Shown piece after piece: positions 53,201-64,000 of a stretch of DNA of 64,000 nt. The stretch is from Ciona savignyi. Its lineage: Eukaryota; Chordata; Ascidiacea; Phlebobranchia; Cionidae. The notes under the pieces are model-generated. The model searched no databases. It was given only the letters and a program-made list of their open reading frames with translations, and was not told the DNA's origin. Location: positions 1,056,784 to 1,120,783 of the forward strand of contig CH002977.1 of the NCBI GenBank assembly GCA_000149265.1, in the 5' to 3' direction. Both the position numbers and the translations under genes were made by a program. Every line of letters starts with the position of its first letter. Positions within the stretch are counted from its first letter, which is position 1.

Positions 53201-56200
53201 GTGTTAAGTAAGTGGCCGAAGTGAATTGCTTACATCCGTGGGTGATTTTCGTGATTAATCAGCAAACTAATTTCCTCATGCCCGGTCGGCCATGTTATAA
53301 TCCGCTTGGATAAGAATTTAATTGACTAAATTTCTATTGCCCTTCATTACGTCATCGTATCGATTATTCTTTGACGTATTTCGCCCTTAACCATAAACAC
53401 ACGTGGGAAGTAACAGCTCAAATAACTGTCGGATAAACGTTTTATCGGATAAACGTAGCACCACCTGTCCACAAAAAAAGGAATTAAACTTGTAACTGAT
53501 CCATGAAATCCATAATTTGGAAATCCCTAAAATAGATTATAAAACAGAGCGGGCGTTCTTAAGTTACCGTTATAGCAGTGCATATAGTCTGCACAGAGAA
53601 AATACTGGAGAGGCATATTTTATTACTGTGTCTCATTTGGTATAATGACGTTCAAAAATCCGTATCAGTCCAATTTATCAGCTTAAATCCAGGCAAGCGT
53701 AGTAATTGCGCACGCATCCCAACAGACCAAGCTTCCAACTATTTGAAGCTAATATTTCCTAATTGGAAGCAGCACGCGCACGACGACCGATGCCACCCGG
53801 GGGATTAAGTGGCTAATGCAATGATAATTCTGCACCGACCGCTGTGTAAATAAATTCGTTTAGTTCTATGTCCCCAGTGGTGTTAGCCGAGAAGAAACAA
53901 CGCAAAAGCTAATATTTATTACGCTATTGACAAAGTGCTGTTAACTTTTGCATTAGTTCTCTTATTGCATATAACTCGGACGTTAACGACCTAAAACTTA
54001 GCGGGTTCACCTGAACCCAACGAATTAAAGGGTTACTGGAGTTCCTCTGGAATAACGAGTTCTACTAAAACTGAATGAACGTACCAAGTATACTTCACAC
54101 TGCAATAGTGACACGCAGTATTCTGACCATATGTTTTTTGTGTCTTCCTATTTACCGGCCAAAACATAAATATCCTATCTTATATTCTTCTGTCATATTC
54201 CATCAATACACCAATATGAGTAAGCCACATACATTTTTACACAGCTTAATTGCAATGTTTAGCAAAATGTTATTTTTTGTATAATTGTTTGAATTTCTAG
54301 TTGTTGATAAAGAGCATAAAGTCATTCTCATTATTAATCACGTGATATTTCCGATGATTAAGCGGTTAAAACGGTAACACGTAAAAAATGTTCGTTTACG
54401 TTTATATTAAAATGCTATTAAGGAAAAAAATAAATCTGTCGAAACAAGAACAAACATACATTCCCGCGCTTAACCTGGTCAAGCGGATAATTATTATTAG
54501 ATTATCTTATTTAAACGTCACTTAAGTTGAATTGTAAAAGAGTACGCAATTCCCATGTAGTCGCGACCTGTTTTGAACTGCATTTTTCGAATGTTTTTGT
54601 GTAGTTGGTCGCCGTTACAGCTTTTGTCTGGTCATAATATGATCCGACGAGCAATCTGGAGTCACTTGTGAAAAGCAAAGGGAGACTTAATGTAACAGTC
54701 TGTTCACTTAGATTTCAATGTATGTAAATTTCAATGCAAATTGAGTTATTCTAGCTAAATTATAAATGCCTGAAATGCTATGAAAGTGTGTAATTCACCT
54801 AACCGCCTTAATTAGAACATACCTAAAAATACAATGAATCTTGGTCTACCGTTCAAATGAATCATTCTATTATACTGTCTTGCAAATTAACATAGGCTCC
54901 ATATTACATTTTATACATTAAGCCAGTTTCCTGGTGTAATAGTTTTCAGTACTTCGCTGGGAAACCGACATATCGCGGTATTGACTTTACTCGGTGGTTC
55001 AGATTTATTCGTATATTTATGTAATCAGTCTTTAAGGATACTACGATAGTGCATCGATTTCGCAAGTATTGTTGTACACTAAATTATTGTTGTCATTTTC
55101 CCCCGGGAACGAATGTTTTGTTCTTCATTATATGCGCAAAACAAGTGATCTATAATACCGAATGTGTCAAGCAAGGCGTGGTACCGCACACGATCTGCGC
55201 ATTCCAACCATATTATAATAGATTTTCCAGCAAAAGCATCTTTGTTCACTCGGCAGCGCGATGCATTTCGCAGCCTTAAAAGGAAATTTCTAGATCCAGG
55301 GTGCACGTTGCGGTGCAGTGCAGTTTACAATACACGCTATACCTCGTTCCGCATTTTAAAAGTCAATTTCGCTTGTATATATACATGTGTATATTGTCAA
55401 TGTCTTGCGGTTTTAACAATTTCCCGTTTGTACAGTTTCTCCAGAGATTTAACAGACGTGGTCATAAACATTCAGCTAAATAGTGTCGGTAAAACTTTAA
55501 ATATGCAGCATTTAAAATATGTGGCTTTGCTGTGTGTGTTTCTTTATATCATTGTGGCATCTATTTGCATTAAAGACTCTTCTGAAACGTCATCGATCAT
55601 ACAAAACGATTTGTCGCAGCTTAAGGGCATTGCACTTCACACATTGCCGACAGGGCGCCCGAAGCCTGCTACGTGTTTTGCGGCCAAGTTTATTTCGTCT
55701 TCCCGCAGAATGACGTGTGTAGGGGGCCCATGTCAGGTCATAGATAACACAAACTTTTACTTCTTCTTCTCCGTATTAGCTAATGCGTTATTTGGGGGGT
55801 GATGCACGGCAAACAGCTTTTGTATGCTTCGCATGTATTTTTTGTGCAGAATAAAAAGATGTTATTAACAGAAATAGGAGATATGAATATAGTGAGGGCG
55901 GTTGATTCGTGCTTGTTGTTTAACATCATTGCTAGATATATTATCTCAAAATATTTAAAAATTTTAAATTATCGTGTTATAATTACAATCTGCACAGTGG
56001 GAGAAACATTTGGAAAATCCGTTAATCTGCTGAGTGTCTGCTAGCCGATAGTTGATGTTAGCAACGTATGATTATTCCATCACTGAGGCCGTGGGCTTGT
56101 TTGCGCAAACGTTTGGATCGCGACAACATCTGTTCCGGGCTCCACCGCTTGTGCTTGAATGGAAGCCGCAGTACACGGCACGCTTATACCGCACGTGTCA

Positions 56201-59200
56201 AACAGCACGAACAGACAAAGTTACTCTGAGCAAAAATAGTAAAGTTAAAGCCAATACAAACCGTGTACCTGGCTGTCTAAAATGTATAGTTTATTTTAAT
56301 AGGACAGTTTTTAAATTACGTAATCTGTTTTGCCGTCGGTCTAAACTACAACTTTTAATCTACCACAGTGGGTGGTCAGCGAACCGAATACGGTTGTTCG
56401 TAGGAATAAGATATTTTAATCGTGCTTTTTACAGGCTTTGGTTGCATGCGCACAGTTGTAAAACAATCGACCGGTTTCCCTAAAACGTGCTCTTTGTTAA
56501 GATTCTGTGAATCATTTTCCGTAAACTGATGCGGTCGGTTTGTAAACATTGAATTCTCACACCTGTTCGATCCATCCATCTATCCTCACTCTGTTAATGT
56601 GACGCAATAAACCTAGGTACGTGTCATTTTAGGTACGCTTTCTTTCTCGGCTGATCTGGCGACTTACTACAAAGCGTAAAAATAGGCCACACCGTACTTT
56701 GGACACCCGTCGCCTTTTGTACAGAAGCCAACCCAAAATAGTTCATGTCGTATTAACCTGTGGTTTGGTGCTTGCGGCGAATAGGATAATAGTAGAAGAC
56801 TTTATTCTTTTTTTTTAATTTAAGCAATGGTAATCTCTGATAATTTTAATCTATATAATTTATTTTGGTGTGTGTGTAAAGCAACGTATATATTAGTTCG
56901 CTGTGTGTGTAACATTGAACATCTGGTGCGCTGCGGTCCGTCTGCTTAGCTAGCGAAAAACATGAATCATCTGTCAGCAATGTTGACCTCTTGTGCGATA
57001 TCTTTCTGCTCTTTCTAACGCATATCACTACCTTAACCGGTTTTAAATAATCAACTTTAAAAATTCTGGCGTTCGCCCAGTGACATATGGCGCATTTTTC
57101 AACGTTTGAGGCGAGACTGAGCGACGTCAATGCTATCTGCTAAGATAAGCTCATAAGTGCAAGGAACCGTTTTGTAACAGCACTTAACTAATCCTTAGTC
57201 TACGGAAAAATTATTGCAGTGTGTTATGCCAAATTGGTTCGATATTTTTAGTCATAAAAATCACCGAGTTATACTTTTATTCGTTTACATGGCTGAAGGA
57301 TGTAATTAAGCTGTGGTAATTGGTTTGAAGCATTTTTTCACCATCTTTAGGCTCATTATATACTTCACAGGTGCTCCATCGTAGATCGAATTGATTGCCA
57401 CTTAAGCTGCAATTATACACGCCTTCAGTTACGACATATAGTCCGATCACGAAGCTATGTCAGGCAGTTAGTCAGTCCAATAGCCAGCCGTCGTTACCAA
57501 GATGCACAACCGTCTCAGTTTACTATTTTAGTTAAGTGGTTCAATCTTCGAATAAAAATCAGAAAAATTAGAGAGAAAAAAATACGTCGATAGCTTAATA
57601 TTGTACTAGTTTTAGCTGCTGCAAACAGTAAATTAAAATACACCATACAGAATAAATTCAAATTGAAATTTTAAATTTCTATTGGGTCGGACTTTAACGC
57701 ATCAAAATAGACTGGAAGTTTGAGTTTAGAAAGATCCATTCCACTTCTCACGGTGTCGGCAAGTCTTATAATAACCTGGGGTCGTGACTTCACCAACAGC
57801 TGCTAATCGAACAATGCACTGCAAATACCAGGTTACGCAACTTAAGCAACGAAGCGAAAAAGTGAAGGTTTTCTGCTTAAATCTTAGTCGAGTGGAACTG
57901 CAATTACTTTTGTTATCTAGCATTCGTAAAGAAAGACAGATCGCCGTATAGAGCTAGATACTGTGTCACCATTGTGGATATCTTGTTTTGCAGACAAATG
58001 CTTACTCTCAAGTTTTTTCATTTAGAACGTGAACTGACGGTTTTGATTTTAACAAATTTAGATAATTTGGGAATTTTGCTTTTTAAATTGTAGTTTCGTC
58101 TGTTGAAACGTTTTGGACATCTTCCACCAATTTTTGTAATATTCAGGCTACTGCGGTCTAACACTGAAGTGTTAGGTTAGTTTGAGGTTTTATTTCTTTT
58201 TATGATCCTAATTAAATTACCCGTTTTTTACACTGCTCTGTAAATTTTTAATTTGTAGTTACATCACCCTCATTAACCTTAATTATTTTAACAGGATTTA
58301 AGAGAAGGTGAAAAGATGGTGTCAACAGTGGCAGCACGAGATGCCGTAAGCTTACAGGTTCGTCAGCAACCGAGTTATATCACCCAACATCATTCGACTA
58401 CCACGCCCCCTGTAACCCCGACCTCGCCGTCTTTTACCCCTACGTACGCCCACCCCAAGCATCAACCCGAGCACATGGAAAGGCACAAACTTGACGATCC
58501 GGCATCTCTTCAACGTAAACAGCAACTGGCACGGCAGCAAGCACAACAAGACTTGTTACGCCAGCAACAAGAGAAAATTCGACAACGACAATTAGAAGAG
58601 AAACAGGAATTCGAGAAGCTACAACTAAAGCGAAAACAGGAAGAATTGGCAAAACGACAACGCGAAGATCTACATCGGATGGAGATGGCTCTTCAGGCAC
58701 AAGAACGAAAAATTCGGGACCAAAGTATACAAGATGTGAAACTACAAGAAGAAAGGCGTCAAAGGGAACGGGAACAACAAGAAAAATTCCAAATTGAATT
58801 TGAAATGAAGCAGAAACAACTACAGAACGAAACGTCGGATTCTTTTCTACCAAAAACATACGAAACCAGCTTTGCACACGATATTAGGAAGGGTGCTTCA
58901 TCATTAAAGCGCGAAAGTAAAAAGTAAGTGAGCCTGACATTCGTATTTTTGATAATCCACATCCTAAAAGTTCGGTAGCCTGCTTAGGGTCATAGTAAGG
59001 ACACAGTTCGCTAAAGTACAAAAACTTTCATATATTGCGTTTTCAACAGTTTCATATCACGATAACAGAATGTCATCTAAACTTCATTGGTTATTTTGTC
59101 TCCGTGTATTAGCGTTTTTTTTCATTTTTGTTTCTTATTAATTTCTTACTATAACGACAAAAATGTCAAGTGCCACAAGGAAAGCTAGGTATTGTGTATT

Positions 59201-62200
59201 TGTTATTATAACGTCAAGCAACATTCAAGTAAATTGTCCAGCTGCACAAACATCTTGTTCTAACAATACCTCCCGGTTGCCCAAAATACCTCGCACTTTG
59301 CCGTATACTGTCGTCACAATACGATGACGTTATAAGTCACATTTAAATGACCATGTAGCTGATGAGACAAACGTTGGCTTAATCAGATGGTCCGGAAATA
59401 CCACATATGTCCTAAATGTACATAATGGCATTATGGAGTTAACCGATTGGTCATTATTGATTTATGCCTTTGTCCTTTCCTGTCCGGTTTTGCAGCACGA
59501 TAATAAGCGATAGCAGTTGTTAATTAAAATAAAATTAAGACATTGGAAGTCAATTATATAACTTAGAATTTTGATCAACTTTGGATTGTTTTACTGATAC
59601 ATACCTCCTACATCGTCATAATTTTGATAGGATTTCTCTGGTATTGCAATATTTAATTATATAGGTGATGAAAAATGAATATGTTATTACCCAATCCAAT
59701 CACAGACCTGTTCAAAGTCCCCCGCCCAACAAATCAGCTGTGACGCCACAAAATGACGACGTGAAAAACGAATCGGAGCTTCAGAATCAGCTTGATGAGT
59801 TAGATCTATACATTGCTCAGTTGACGCAGAATTTTGAAGATTCAACTGGTGAGAATACTAAATGTCGTTGTATTATGCAGCAACGCATCATTAACGTTAA
59901 CCAATGCGGCTGTTAAAATGCTGTAATTATAGCGTAATGCTACTGATATTCTTTAATTTCTAGGAAATCAAGCGATTGCAACGAAACCTGATGCAGTAGT
60001 GAGAAGACGCCGGTCTTTTTCGGTGGAAACTGAACGAATGCTGGATCCATCTCTTTCAACACAAGAATCAGCGAGGTCGGATTAAAGTGAACATTGCGTA
60101 TAATTTGTTGTTTTTCTGTGATGTATTTTCTGACAGGGTGATCAAAAAGGAAAGGATAATTTTTAACACAAAAGTATAGCTTAACCACATATAGATTATA
60201 GAAAAACGCAGTCTTGTTTGCAAATAGTTTGTAAGGTAGGTAATGTAAATATATGTCTAACGAAGAGCCATTTAATGGTATTTTCTAAATTTTAAACTAT
60301 GTTGGATTTGGTGAGTTGACAAGTAATCAGTGTAATTGTATTCTCGTAGTCCTGCAGCATTAAGTACCACGCCTCCTCGCCCACCTTCGAGGACAAGAAG
60401 TAGCTACGATTCGGTTTCCAGAAGACTTTCACACGGGTTCGAGTTAGCACAGCTTCTACGGCAGAATTCAACCGACCTAGGTGGGTTCAAAGCTTTAAGA
60501 ATTGTCAATGTTGTGTTGTCTTAATTGCGTATTTTAGACCATATCCCTGCATTTGTCTAAATTTAGCCGATATATTGACAATTTTGGGGGAATATATCCT
60601 AATGGCTCGTTCTCGTATATTATACGTTGGAGAAACGATATTCCAAAGGGAAACCGCATCTCGTTATCGGGTAAGTTGTATTTTCCTTGACGCCGAGCCG
60701 AATTACGTAATGTTTTGCCATGGAAGCTTCGCTCGCGAACAAGCAAGTGTACGCCATATATAGCGAAACAAGAGTGTGTGTGAACTGATGCAGTCAATCG
60801 TTTTGTGGGAACGCCACCGAAGACGTCTACTCTGTCGCAGATGTATCGCTGACTGATAATGCAATAAGGAAACTATTATATGGAAAGAGAAGTCAGGTGT
60901 ACGTCATTACGACCTTTGGTGTGGCGTAACCACGTTTTGCCCATTTTCTTTCTAGTAACAATGGCACTGAAAGCAACACCTGAATGACCACGACATTTAT
61001 AAATGATCAAACCCGAGTGGCGTTTTGACGTGAAATTATCGACGTCTGACTTTACTCAATTTTGCTGAAGTCAGTTCTGGGGGATAAACGGTCATATTTT
61101 ACTTACATTACATCAACAGTTCGTTTTCTTGTTTCCGATACAAAACTGTCGGTGGCGTTTCGTAGATCTCGTCTGAATTCTTCACCGTAAAAGATAAAAC
61201 GGGAGTTACACTCGTTTTACTGTGCGAACGACAGGCACATTGTTTTGACGACAAACGTCCAGGTAGGTTATAAGATTTGGTCGAACGGGCCATCACAGTT
61301 CCCTCAAATCTACAAACTCTCTATAAGGGAATGTCGGTACCAATTGGTAGTGCTTAAAATTATTCCGACAAAGCTAGAGAAAAACTAGTTGCAGTTAATT
61401 CGTGTTTTATATCGAATACAGACGACTTAATTTATTTACTGAGTCAGCTGACAGTTGATAAGTAAGGGCGATTAATGTCTGACGACAATAGCAATGATCG
61501 GCTTTTTTTGTTGTTTATGATAAGCAAAGTCAATCGAGTCTACCAGGCGCATTTCCGTTGCGGAGTTCATGCTTTGTTATTCTACAGTCAGCCCGCCAAA
61601 ATCGGTTACCATTAGCTTCATACTTGACTTGGCTCGCTTTTAGAAACGTTGACCACTTGACACCACTCCTGTAACTTGTTACAACAAGAGCAATCAATAC
61701 ATATTTACCCAGTGCCTTGCAACTGTATTATTATTGCCCGATGTTGTGCAAAGTATGTATATGATGCAAGGTTACGTGGGACCGAGTAGTAACTAGTATG
61801 GCATTTATAGGTTGAAGGAGGATTATAATTTACCAAATACAAAAGGGTAAATGTATATTTATATTTCAGTTTCTGCAATGGTAACCACCGCGCGTTTATA
61901 CACAGTGTGGAGTTGATTGGTCTTTTATTTTAATAGATTTTCTAGTAAATTACCAGTCAAATATACACGTTTGTACCTATTTCCAGCTAGGTTTTTACGT
62001 ATACAGCAGCTACAGATGGTCGAGTGTATTGTGTAGTCGGTTTCATTTAAATTCATATTACTATTTTCAGATTCGGTTAATCTGTTATGAGTCTCTATAA
62101 TCTTTAAATTTAATCAGAGTGTCCGGTTGGTAGAACCACTTGTATTATCTATTGAAATCAGTACGGATAGCTTGCGTACAAAGACGCTGTGTTTAAGAAA

Positions 62201-64000
62201 TAGTTATTGGTGGAGCAATATCTTTTCAGGTCAGAAAAGCAAAACAATTGGATTAGAATCGAGTCACTACGATTTTCACGCTATTTTAAATTAGGTAAGC
62301 CAGATTTGAGGCATGGGTACGACCAGATGCCAGATTGCGGATGTTTACTGACAAAACCCTGCAGATCCCATTCTAAGCGTAGTTATTAGCATATGTTTGA
62401 CGACGTCGGCTTCTTAAATGGTTTTAGTTTGCGTTAAAGCGTAGATTACGTTTGTTTATTTACAGGTATTGGTTAGCTTTTATTTATATACGGTGTGGCA
62501 CACTGAAACATATTTAGCCAATGTTACGCAAGGTTAAACTGGCTTCAAGGGGCAAGCGAGGTCGCTCTGCTTTATTCTATTGTTGCACCGCAGCTTCCAC
62601 TCTAATCGTATTATGTCGCGATATACTGGCGGTATTCCTTTCACGGTAATTACGTTTCAAATCGAATAACATAATTTTCTAACCGGTCAACAGTTGGATG
62701 TTTTTTAACATTTAGACGGGACTGACCGGATGTAGCACTGGCTGTTTGAGGTTTCTGCGATTGTGTATCTTGTCATTTAGGTAGAGATGTGGCGTCTTCT
62801 CTCTTTTCTGGTTTTCCATGTTTGCTTTAGAAATCTGCTGTTTGCTTCGCAAGTATTCAGTCTTGCTCTGGTGCTTGTTCAAGGCTTAGATTGGCTCGCT
62901 AATTAATGTTTACTCTGATGGGCGCCGCCTTCCTTGAAGACTGGCGAGTGAGTGCGAATCAGTGACCGCTGGTCACGTGAGCGAGTAGTCCGATTTGAGC
63001 AGAGGTTCTGACACAGGTTCGGCTCTAGGTCAGCAATGTAGTTTTACGGCCGAGCATAAATTGCTACAAACTGACTCGTTCACCGACAATCGTAAAACCG
63101 GACCAGTTTAATAAGTTACTACTACAGTTTGGTTCTGCGGTTACAGGGCAATGCTAGAGTTTTAATTTGTTATGGCAGATTATTTTATTTGAAATTGCCA
63201 CAGATTAAGTTTGTTAAAATGTCGACTGATATCAGCATAAGAGTTCTTGCACAAGGCCACAGTGGCCTAAACCACAATGGTCAGGAATTTGTACTTTCTC
63301 AGGAATTTTGAGTCTTTTATGCCCAGTATCTCAGTGTATGTTTAGTTGTTGGCGTATTTGGAATTGATTTATACCGATCACCAGGCTCCACAACAAAGGC
63401 CGCGTTTTTAACCTAAAAAGCTTGACAAATAGTTTACGGATAGCCTCGTCTTTACCCATCCTGGTGTCAGTCTAAAATATTCGTTTTCAGTATCACATAG
63501 GTAAATTTCATCAAACTAAGTTGAGGAGTGTTCGTTTCATTCGACATATTTAGTGCCATTGTAAAACTGGTTGATTTAAATATTAAAGAGCTTGGCTATC
63601 AGTGAGGAATATAAATTTTGACCTTTTACATTTCTTATTTAAAGATATTACATAATTAACGCATTGTTGTAAATCACTTTACAAATTAAGTTATAAATAT
63701 CATGTTGTAGCGGTTTTTATATCTAAACAATCATCCAAGCTTGTGTTGGCTTTGGTATAGTTACATTTGAGTGAACTCTGCTTTGATTTGACCTCAAGTA
63801 ACCTAGACAATCATGCGAGGAGATGCGTTGGACAGCTTTGCAGAACTGGAGGCCGTTTTGGCTGAAATGGAAGCTCTCACTCCGATTTTAAATTCCACTC
63901 GCGCTAACTCCAGCCACGCCAGCAGTTCCAGTTCGGAAGCGTCTTCTGGCATCGAGGTTAGCCCCACTCAACCAAAAAAACAAGATGTATGGATTAGAAG
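41283..64000 (+). CDS. tensin-like cytoskeletal adaptor, partial at the right edge (13-14 coding exons seen)
   Basis: Exons: 41283-41802, 45558-45599, 46205-46313, 46467-46519, 47078-47402, 50184-51117, 51181-51366, 51542-51626, 51739-51929, 58295-58923, 59706-59848, 59964-60075, 60350-60480, and probably 63844-64000. The phases join without a stop, giving about 1205 residues in the window. The family clue is SPGPLDGSLYAQVKKN in exon 3, the sequence that follows the C2 domain in vertebrate tensins. Exon 1 (173 codons) is basic and unrecognised; no PTP or C2 exon is visible. Exon 6 is acidic and disordered. Exon 9 has an LD-like helix (IDELLRSVQELD). Exon 10 has a coiled coil of about 105 residues rich in Gln, Arg and Glu. 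Exon 11 has a second short helix (LQNQLDELDLYIAQL). Tensins tether actin to integrin adhesions; SH2 and PTB domains would be expected past the window. Exon 11 could instead start at 59665, but that frame would break the junction. Confidence 0.6.
45303..45335. repeat. inverted repeat, 10-base arms
   Basis: GTAAAAGTGG at 45303-45312 pairs with CCACTTTTAC at 45326-45335 around a 13-base loop; a third CCACTT just upstream could compete for pairing. It lies in intron 1 of the tensin-like gene. Confidence 0.6.
45376..45429. repeat. perfect 13-base inverted repeat
   Basis: TGTTTCAACATTT at 45376-45388 is the exact reverse complement of AAATGTTGAAACA at 45417-45429, with a 28-base loop. It could be a hairpin or the ends of a tiny inserted element, about 130 bases upstream of the 42-base exon. 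Confidence 0.7.
46092..46132 (+). repeat. two-copy tandem repeat, about 21-base unit
   Basis: TTCATTTAAAACGAAACTA occurs at 46092 and again at 46113 in direct tandem, about 75 bases before exon 3 of the tensin-like gene, and so lies in the intron. Confidence 0.8.
47767..47786. repeat. 20-base perfect palindrome
   Basis: AGCAGTATGATCATACTGCT equals its own reverse complement over 20 bases and is preceded by another copy of CAGTAT. It lies in the intron between 47402 and 50184. Confidence 0.8.
49206..49221 (+). repeat. AT dinucleotide microsatellite
   Basis: A run of about eight TA/AT units in the intron between 47402 and 50184. Confidence 0.7.
53429..53456 (+). repeat. short direct repeat
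   Basis: TCGGATAAACGT occurs at 53429-53440 and again at 53445-53456, separated by four bases, in the large intron between 51929 and 58295. The rest of that intron, apart from the open stretch at 55.1-56.5 kb, shows nothing that I can support. Confidence 0.6.
55504..55802 (+). CDS. candidate small secreted protein within a tensin intron (99 aa)
   Basis: An ATG at 55504 begins MQHLKYVALLCVFLYIIVAS, a convincing hydrophobic signal peptide, followed by about 75 residues with basic sites (GRPKP, SSRR), the short cysteine pair TCVGGPC, an earlier single cysteine (ATCFAAKF) and a hydrophobic end FGG. The same frame is open upstream to 55164, 212 codons in all, which is unusual in this AT-rich DNA. 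An AATAAA at 55850-55855 lies about 50 bases after the stop. It sits in the 6.4 kb intron between 51929 and 58295, on the same strand as the host gene. I do not recognise the protein; a chance frame or an old insertion remains possible. Confidence 0.33.
61108..61293 (-). CDS. candidate small antisense reading frame in a tensin intron
   Basis: On the minus strand, an ATG with purine at -3 and G at +4 opens a 61-codon frame: basic N-terminus MARSTKSYNLPGRLSSK, then SDEIYETPPTVLYRK, and an end ENELLM followed by TAA. A donor-like GTAATG overlaps the stop, so this may instead be a first exon. The YETPP element resembles SH2-binding sites of adhesion adaptors. No homologue was recognised, and chance is not excluded. 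Confidence 0.25.
   Translation of the reverse strand: MARSTKSYNLPGRLSSKQCACRSHSKTSVTPVLSFTVKNSDEIYETPPTVLYRKQENELLM

Noticed and set aside
58440..58877. 145-codon minus-strand frame
   Set aside because: It is the antisense shadow of the Gln/Arg-rich coiled-coil exon, whose codons rarely create stops on the other strand.
59665..59705. Starting exon 11 of the tensin-like gene at 59665
   Set aside because: Joining from the phase-2 donor at 58923 would give an immediate TGA; the acceptor at 59704-59705 keeps the frame.
1..64000. CRISPR arrays, operons, prophage or bacterial insertion sequences
   Set aside because: No regularly spaced repeats and clear spliceosomal gene structure; the DNA is eukaryotic.

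Overview
The window looks like nuclear DNA of an invertebrate chordate, most likely a tunicate such as Ciona. This is inferred from the AT-rich sequence, the compact genes with introns mostly of 100-600 bases and standard GT-AG junctions, and proteins that align well with vertebrate families. There is one assembly gap of 100 Ns (40648-40747). I found no rRNA, tRNA or CRISPR array that I could support.

Three multi-exon genes dominate. (1) On the minus strand, 21655 to 16709, is a complete 12-exon SLC26 anion transporter closest to SLC26A11, with the membrane domain followed by a C-terminal STAS domain; all junction phases agree and give 675 residues. (2) On the minus strand, 34163 to 25669, is a complete 17-exon orthologue of NOS1AP (CAPON). 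It has an almost canonical PTB domain in exons 1-6 and a coiled coil in exons 8-10, followed by a very long Ser/Thr/Asn-rich tail, giving 972 residues, about twice the human length as I recall it. (3) On the plus strand, from 41283 (possibly 37199) to beyond the right edge, is a large gene. It carries the tensin-type motif that normally follows the PTP-C2 module, but no PTP-C2 exon is visible. Its product is mostly disordered, with LD-like helices and a strongly charged Gln/Arg/Glu-rich coiled coil.

Region by region: 1-16.2 kb is mostly gene-poor AT-rich DNA, with weak evidence for a minus-strand gene (exon-like pieces at 446-637, 6295-6472 and 6534-6657) and a GC-richer block with two CRE palindromes at 12.6-13.4 kb. 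16.7-21.7 kb is the transporter, with a possible 0.9 kb non-autonomous transposon in its intron 7. 21.8-24.6 kb is intergenic with small unexplained reading frames. 24.6-34.2 kb is NOS1AP. 34.2-41.2 kb is largely non-coding. 41.3-64 kb is the tensin-like gene; its 6.4 kb intron contains an unusually open stretch (55.1-56.5 kb) that includes a possible small secreted protein.

The genes do not form a pathway in any obvious sense. NOS1AP and tensin-family proteins are both cortical or adhesion adaptors, and the transporter is a membrane anion carrier. No function was verified computationally; the family calls come from recognisable conserved motifs and from consistent splice phases worked out by hand.
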